64,000 nucleotides of DNA from Streptomyces lycii. Its GTDB lineage: Bacteria > Actinomycetota > Actinomycetes > Streptomycetales > Streptomycetaceae. Under the pieces are notes generated by a model that saw only the letters and a program-made list of their open reading frames with translations, searched no databases and was not told the origin of the DNA. Within the stretch, counting starts at the first letter, position 1; every line of letters starts with the position of its first letter. The stretch covers positions 1-64,000 of the forward strand of contig NZ_WHPN01000254.1 in NCBI RefSeq assembly GCF_009735685.1, written 5' to 3'. Positions 59,595 through 64,000 of this stretch are shown in pieces. A program made the translations under genes and the position numbers.

Positions 59595-59877
59595 ACGGCC
59601 CGCCGGGCACCGCCGTTCCGCGACCGGCCGCCGAGGGACGGGGCCGCGGGGCCGGCCGCGGCCCCGCGGCGAGCCGCCCGCCGGTCTCCGTCGGCGGTGT
59701 GCCGCACATGCGGCACCTCTCACCTCCGGACCCTCCCGGACCTGCCCCTCACCGCTCCCGCCGGGGCGTACGCGAAGCCTCGTCACGGAACGCACCGGCT
59801 TCCGGAGATTGCCGGGATCCGGCATCACGGTGCTCCGCGCAGCCCCCTTAGCCTCCCAGCGAGGATCGGCGGAGCAC

Positions 59878-60480
59878 ATGACCGGGGGGCGAGAGATGCC
59901 GGGCAATGACGGTGGGAACGGACTGTTCCATGTCGTATGGGGACTCTGGGCGACCGGGTTCGGCTGGATTGTCGCCGCGAACTTCCGGGGAGCGGCTGAT
60001 CGCTTCTACGTCTTGTCCCAGCGATCGGTGCCGCTCGGCGGAAACGGCGTGCCACGGGTGGGAGTGGGCTTCTTCCGCGTCCTGGCCGGTGTCTTCGCGC
60101 TGGTCGGTCCCGTCGTGCTGGCCGTGGGCGTGCTCGGCCTGTCCCGCGGGGAGCTGAGTGGCAGCCGTTTCCCGCAGCCACCGGCCGTGTTCGCAGTTGC
60201 GGCCGGTCTGGCGGCGGCCTTCGGGCTGTGGACGTTGTGGAGACGTTCAGGTGTGTTGCGCCGCGAGTGGAACCAGGGCTCCGGTCCGCGGCGTGCCGCC
60301 GTCGTCGTCCTCACGCTTGCCGTGCTCTCGTTTCCCGTCGGGCTGTCGGCCGGCCACCGGGTGGCCGCGCTCGCAAGCTGGCTGATCGGCGGGTTCACGG
60401 GACTGACCCTGCTGCTGGGCGACGGGCGGGGCACACCCCGGGCAGACAGGCCGGGTCGCGGTGGGGCTGCCGGTCAGTAG
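59878..60480 (+). CDS. small integral membrane protein, unknown
   Basis: 200 residues with four to five hydrophobic helices: FHVVWGLWATGFGWIVAA, VLAGVFALVGPVVLAVGVLGL, AVFAVAAGLAAAFGLWTLW, VVLTLAVLSFPVGLSAG and LASWLIGGFTGLTLLLG. Family not recognised. ATG 59878 (GGAG close ahead) or ATG 59896 (GGGGGG 6 nt ahead) are both possible starts. The stop overlaps the convergent SDR gene by 7 bp. Confidence 0.7.
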   Translation: MTGGREMPGNDGGNGLFHVVWGLWATGFGWIVAANFRGAADRFYVLSQRSVPLGGNGVPRVGVGFFRVLAGVFALVGPVVLAVGVLGLSRGELSGSRFPQPPAVFAVAAGLAAAFGLWTLWRRSGVLRREWNQGSGPRRAAVVVLTLAVLSFPVGLSAGHRVAALASWLIGGFTGLTLLLGDGRGTPRADRPGRGGAAGQ

Positions 60481-61238
60481 CGGATGTGTTTGCCGCCGTC
60501 GACGATCAGGGTCTCCCCCGTCACCATGTCCATCGACAGCAGCCCCCGTACGGCCTGCGCGACGTGCTCCGGGCCGGCCGTGGCGCGCAGTGGTACGGAT
60601 TCCCGCTCGGCCCGTGCGCGCTCGGCGAAGCCGTCCTCGCCGTGCAGGCCGGTCTGCCAGCGGGTGGTGACGGTGCCGGGCGCGACGGCGTTCACCCGGA
60701 CCTCGGGGGCGAGCGCGGCCGCGAGATTCCTGGTGAGCTGGAGCATGGCCGCCTTGCTGACCCCGTAGGCGATCGAGGAGCCGCCGGCGCGGTAGCCGGA
60801 GATCGAGGCGATGTTGACCACTGCGCCGCGTGCCGCGCGCAGATCGGGAGCGAAGGCGCGGGCGCAGCGGAAGGCGCCGACCACGTTGACGTCGAGCAGT
60901 TCCCGCCAGTCGGCGTCGGTCAGTCCCTCCAGGTCCGGTTCGGGTACGGCACGGGTGGTGCCCGCGTTGTTGACCAGGATGTCGACCCGCCCGAACCGGT
61001 CCCGGGCCGCCGCGGCCAGCGCCCGTACCTCGCCGTCGTCGGCGACGTCGGCCCTCCGGGCCAGGGCAGGCACGCCGAGCGCCTCGACCGCCCGGACCAG
61101 CGTGCCGGCGTCCTCGGCCGACCTGGTGTAGCTGACGACGATGCCCGCCGCCCCGGCGCGGGCGAGGGCCAGGGAGGTGGCGCGGCCGATGCCGGTGCCT
61201 CCGCCCGTGATCACGGCGACGCGTCCCTGCGGCTCCAT
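60474..61238 (-). CDS. SDR-family oxidoreductase (FabG-like)
   Basis: 254 residues with canonical residues: TGGGTGIGRA, NNAGTT, Ser in NIASISGYR and YGVSK. C-terminal GETLIVDGGKHIRY is typical. It is the last gene of an operon with an MHS transporter and an Ldh-type dehydrogenase (gaps 7 and 11 bp), so it probably oxidises or reduces the same hydroxy or keto acid. Confidence 0.93.
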   Translation of the reverse strand: MEPQGRVAVITGGGTGIGRATSLALARAGAAGIVVSYTRSAEDAGTLVRAVEALGVPALARRADVADDGEVRALAAAARDRFGRVDILVNNAGTTRAVPEPDLEGLTDADWRELLDVNVVGAFRCARAFAPDLRAARGAVVNIASISGYRAGGSSIAYGVSKAAMLQLTRNLAAALAPEVRVNAVAPGTVTTRWQTGLHGEDGFAERARAERESVPLRATAGPEHVAQAVRGLLSMDMVTGETLIVDGGKHIRY

Positions 61239-61245
61239 CGCGCCC

Positions 61246-62619
61246 TCACCGCCCCCGGGCCGCGGACAGCTCGGCGTCGGCGATGTCGATGTCCCGGCCC
61301 TCGCGCGAGTACAGGAACGCCACCAGGGAGATCATGGCGGTGAACGCCAGGAAGACGGCGATCAGCCAGGGCGAGCCGCCGCCGACGCCGAGCAGGTAGG
61401 TGGCGATGAACGGGGAGAAGCCGCCGATGGCCGCGCCGGTCTCCCGGGACGCGGCGAAGCCGGTGTAGCGCACCCGGGCGCCGAACAGCTCGGCGTAGAA
61501 GGCGGGCTGAACGGCGATCATGGGCGCGAGGCCCAGTCCGGTCATGACGATCAGCGCCAGCCAGATCACCACGGGCACCTCGGTCTGCATCAGCAGGAAC
61601 AGCGGATACGCGAACAGGGCGGTGAAGACGACGCTGAAGATGTTCAGCGGGCGGCGCCCCACCCGGTCGGAGAGCGCGCCGTAGACCGGTTGCAGGGCGA
61701 TGACGACGAGCCCGAAACCGATGACGCCGGTGAGAGCCACCCAACGCTCCATGCCCAGCTCTCCCGTCACATAGGACACCGAGAAGGTCGCGCAGATGTA
61801 GACGAGCGAGGTGTCGCAGACATGCGCGCCGATCCCGACGAGGAAGTTCCGCGGGTAGCGCACGAGTGCCTCGCGGACCGGCAGCCGTACGACGCTCCGC
61901 CCCTCCCGCATCCGCAGGAAGACCGGGGACTCCGCCACGCGCAGCCGGACGTACAGGGACACCGCGATGAGTACGAAGCTGAACAGGAACGGGATCCGCC
62001 AGCCCCACGCCTCCATCTCCCTGTCCGGCAGCAGTTCCACGAACAGGAACGCCACCGTGCCCATGACGAGGCCGATCTGCACGCCCATCTGCGCGAAGGA
62101 GGCGAAGAAGCCGCGGCGGGCGGGCGGCGCGTGCTCGCAGAGCAGGGTGGAGGCGCCGCCGAACTCGGCGCCCGCGCCCAGCCCCTGGCAGACCCGCATC
62201 AGCACCAGCAGCAGCGGCGCGGCGATGCCGATGGAGTCGTACGTCGGCAGCAGCCCGATGATGCCGGTGGACAGGCCCATGATCAGTGTCGTCAGGATCA
62301 GGGTGACGCGCCGGCCGAACTTGTCGCCGATCGAGCCGAAGAGGAAGCCGCCGAGGGGACGGAAGAGGAATCCGACGCCGAAGGTCGCGAAGCCGATGAG
62401 CGCTCCGGTCGTGGGGTCTTCCTGGACGAAGAAGTGGTCGTTGAAGACCAGCGCGACGGCGGTGCCGTAGATGAAGTAGTCGTACCACTCCAGGGCGGTG
62501 CCGACGACGGACGCCGAGATGACGCGCCGGAGTTCGCGGTCGCGGGGGGCTTCGCGGGGGGATCGGGCGGTGTCCGCCGCCGGGGTCGTCTGGGGGCCGG
62601 TGATCCTGTCCTCGGCCAT
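61246..62619 (-). CDS. MHS-family MFS transporter (organic-acid type)
   Basis: 457 residues, 12 transmembrane segments, metabolite:H+ symporter family. Signature GTALEWYDYFIYG in helix 1, motif A GSIGDKFGRRVTLI and ALSDRVGRRP, and RVCQGLGAGAEFGGA in helix 4. Members import citrate, dicarboxylates, shikimate or betaine. Located between Ldh-type dehydrogenase and SDR genes, it probably supplies their substrate. ATG 62619 has an AGGAGG site. Confidence 0.94.
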   Translation of the reverse strand: MAEDRITGPQTTPAADTARSPREAPRDRELRRVISASVVGTALEWYDYFIYGTAVALVFNDHFFVQEDPTTGALIGFATFGVGFLFRPLGGFLFGSIGDKFGRRVTLILTTLIMGLSTGIIGLLPTYDSIGIAAPLLLVLMRVCQGLGAGAEFGGASTLLCEHAPPARRGFFASFAQMGVQIGLVMGTVAFLFVELLPDREMEAWGWRIPFLFSFVLIAVSLYVRLRVAESPVFLRMREGRSVVRLPVREALVRYPRNFLVGIGAHVCDTSLVYICATFSVSYVTGELGMERWVALTGVIGFGLVVIALQPVYGALSDRVGRRPLNIFSVVFTALFAYPLFLLMQTEVPVVIWLALIVMTGLGLAPMIAVQPAFYAELFGARVRYTGFAASRETGAAIGGFSPFIATYLLGVGGGSPWLIAVFLAFTAMISLVAFLYSREGRDIDIADAELSAARGR

Positions 62620-62630
62620 CGGTGCCTCCT

Positions 62631-63710
62631 TCAGGAGCCGTTCAGATCGTTCAGCTCGCGCCATGTCGCGTGCGGGAGCGGAATGCCGTGGGCGCGGCGC
62701 CGGGCGCGGGTGCGCTCCTCCGGCTCGCCCGGGACCAGCACCTCGTGGCCGTCCCCGGCGGGCCGCGTGCGGGCGAGTTCGGCGCAGAAGCTCTCGGTCT
62801 GCTCGCGGAACTCCGCCGCCGGCACGAAGGCGTCGACGCGGATGCCGATCAGGACGGTGCCGAAGTGGCCGCCGTATCCCGGCAGGCAGGAGATCCCCGC
62901 GCGGCTGAGCAGACCGCCGGTGATCTCGATGACGACGCTCAGCGCGTATCCCTTGTGGCCGCCGAACGGCAGCAGCGCGCCGCCGCGGTAGAAGTCCTCG
63001 GGTGCCGTGGAGGGCGCCCCGGCCGGGTCGAGCAGCAGGCCGGGGGCCACGGGAAGGCCGGCGGCCCTGGCGACGTTCAGCTTGCCCTCGGCCACGGCGG
63101 CGGTGGCCCAGTCCATGACCACCGGCGGCCGCCCCTCGGCGCGCGGCAGGGCCCAGGACATGGGGTTGGTGCCCAGCCGGCGCTCCCGGCCCCCGTACGG
63201 AGCCACGGTGGGGTCGGCGTTGGAGACCGCGAGCGCGACCAGTCCGCGTTCGGCCAGCTCCGCGGTGTACTCGCCGAGTCTGCCGACGTGGTTGCAGTCG
63301 CGGATCGTCACCACGCCCACGGCGAACTCCTCGCAGAGCGAGGCCAGTTCCCCGGTCGCGCAGCGTGCGGCGAGCTGGCCGAAGGCACGCTGGCCGTCCA
63401 CGACGGCCGTGGCACCGGTGCGCGAACGCACCTCGCCGCTCCTCGCCGGGTCGATGATCCCGTCCCGCACCGCGGCCAGATAGCCCGGCAGCCGGCGCAC
63501 GCCGTGGGAGCTGTGCCCGGTGAGATCGGCCTCGACCAGCGACCGGGCGATGCACAGGGCCGGCGCGGGGCTCGTCCCCGCCGCCCGCAGCAACGACGCG
63601 GCCAGCTCGGTGAGTTCCTCCTCGCCGACGTACCGGTGTCCGTCACCGGTGTCCTCGCGGTCGCCCTGCCCGGTGCCCTTGACGGCCTCCGTCACAGCTG
63701 TCGTCACCAC
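62631..63710 (-). CDS. Ldh-family (malate/L-lactate/sulfolactate-type) NAD(P) dehydrogenase
   Basis: 359 residues. Conserved features: DLTGHSSHGVRRLPGY (~residue 65; SHG is a family hallmark), NHVGRLGEY, TNPMSWALPR and DWATAAVAEGKLNVA. These enzymes oxidise 2-hydroxy acids such as malate, sulfolactate, ureidoglycolate or 2,3-diketo sugar acids with NAD(P). First gene of the operon. GTG 63710 or GTG 63707 start. Confidence 0.92.
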   Translation of the reverse strand: MVTTAVTEAVKGTGQGDREDTGDGHRYVGEEELTELAASLLRAAGTSPAPALCIARSLVEADLTGHSSHGVRRLPGYLAAVRDGIIDPARSGEVRSRTGATAVVDGQRAFGQLAARCATGELASLCEEFAVGVVTIRDCNHVGRLGEYTAELAERGLVALAVSNADPTVAPYGGRERRLGTNPMSWALPRAEGRPPVVMDWATAAVAEGKLNVARAAGLPVAPGLLLDPAGAPSTAPEDFYRGGALLPFGGHKGYALSVVIEITGGLLSRAGISCLPGYGGHFGTVLIGIRVDAFVPAAEFREQTESFCAELARTRPAGDGHEVLVPGEPEERTRARRRAHGIPLPHATWRELNDLNGS

Positions 63711-63717
63711 CCTCGCG

Positions 63718-63742
63718 TTCCGTCACACGGAATACCGTTCCG
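63718..63742 (-). promoter_or_regulatory. alternating TTCCG/CGGAA half-sites upstream of the Ldh operon
   Basis: TTCCG at 63718-63722, CGGAA at 63728-63732 and TTCCG at 63738-63742, each 5 bp apart, 8-32 bp before the operon start. This regular pattern fits an IclR- or GntR-type operator. No regulator gene is inside the window. Confidence 0.5.
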
Positions 63743-63841
63743 CAATCCATGTGGCAGTGATGGTGCCACGGGACAGGAGCGACGTGAAGCCCGTCACACG
63801 GGATTACTCGTCAGCGGTCACGGGAAGGCCACCGCGCTCTC

Positions 63842-63865
63842 GACGTACCGGCCCGCCGGTACGTC
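63842..63865. repeat. inverted repeat GACGTACCGG-N4-CCGGTACGTC
   Basis: Perfect 10-bp arms with a CCCG loop, between the Ldh operon promoter and the end of the window. Could be an operator or a terminator of a gene that lies outside. No gene can be supported from 63711 to 64000. Confidence 0.6.
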
Positions 63866-64000
63866 AGGCCCGGAACGCGCTCCGGACACGGCTCTGTCCT
63901 CGTATAGCTACGGCGAACGGACATGTAGCGCGGTGTGATTGCCCTGGCCCTCGTTTCTCCTGGCTGGGCCTCTCGTTGAGCTGAATGAGTGATCTCGGTC

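Noticed and set aside
63784-63984. Small gene starting at GTG 63784 with an AGGAG site
   Set aside because: The product is low complexity, contains the inverted repeat and resembles no family.

Overview
The window is a stretch of very GC-rich actinobacterial chromosome that reads as Streptomyces: third-position GC bias, AGGAGG-type ribosome binding sites, many GTG starts, ATGA/GTGA start-stop overlaps, LAxTG (class E) sortase signal, CspA with a long leader, a rare TTA codon, and many MarR/TetR/MerR regulators beside catabolic genes. No rRNA, tRNA, CRISPR array or intact mobile element was found; the only mobile relic is a serine-recombinase fragment near 3.8 kb. The mix of catabolism, regulators and low-complexity tandem repeats suggests a chromosome-arm or accessory region (inference).

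Layout. 0-3.5 kb: NarL-type two-component system, a 12-bp tandem repeat block and an epoxide hydrolase. 3.5-7.7 kb: recombinase remnant with three hairpins, a CYP105-like P450 with its 3Fe-4S ferredoxin, a DUF4097 adhesin-like protein and a ribbon-helix-helix protein with repeated ATGGCGCCAT palindromes. 8.1-24.6 kb: a catabolic island. On the plus strand lie a CoxM/CoxS/CoxL-type molybdenum hydroxylase, an MFS transporter and a MarR regulator; on the minus strand an eleven-gene operon runs from aldehyde dehydrogenase through extradiol dioxygenase, aspartate-dehydrogenase-like protein, alpha/beta hydrolase, cupin, two SDRs, a ThDP enzyme, a VanB-type reductase and a 72-residue HTH-like protein to a Rieske oxygenase. 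Together they look like ring hydroxylation, meta-cleavage and processing of an aromatic, possibly N-heteroaromatic, compound.

25.7-31.3 kb: the most unusual locus. A 1027-residue protein with a C-terminal papain-like cysteine protease domain is followed by a small gene that looks like a chagasin (I42) cysteine-protease inhibitor, translationally coupled to a protein sharing a beta-rich module with the protease. Two paralogous thioredoxin-fold proteins (CWSC and CGPC) and a peptidoglycan-binding-domain protein follow. I propose a protease-inhibitor-redox system that I have not seen described.

31.7-44 kb: SDR, SRPBCC/TetR divergent pair with two TGTACC-N4-GGTACA operators, a Tat-exported cholesterol-oxidase-like GMC enzyme, DUF5995 protein with a TTA codon, MerR regulator, ABC-2 exporter pair, and a FAD monooxygenase divergent from a MarR gene with inverted-repeat operators. 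44-57 kb: cold-shock protein and fatty-acid desaturase, methyltransferases, XRE-cupin regulator, thioredoxin-reductase-like flavoprotein, TOPRIM protein, MFS exporter, M19 dipeptidase homologue, DinB protein, GNAT and MarR genes. 57-64 kb: LAxTG surface protein, degenerate M24 peptidase homologue, a small membrane protein, and a three-gene operon (Ldh-type dehydrogenase, MHS transporter, SDR) that probably imports and oxidises a hydroxy acid.
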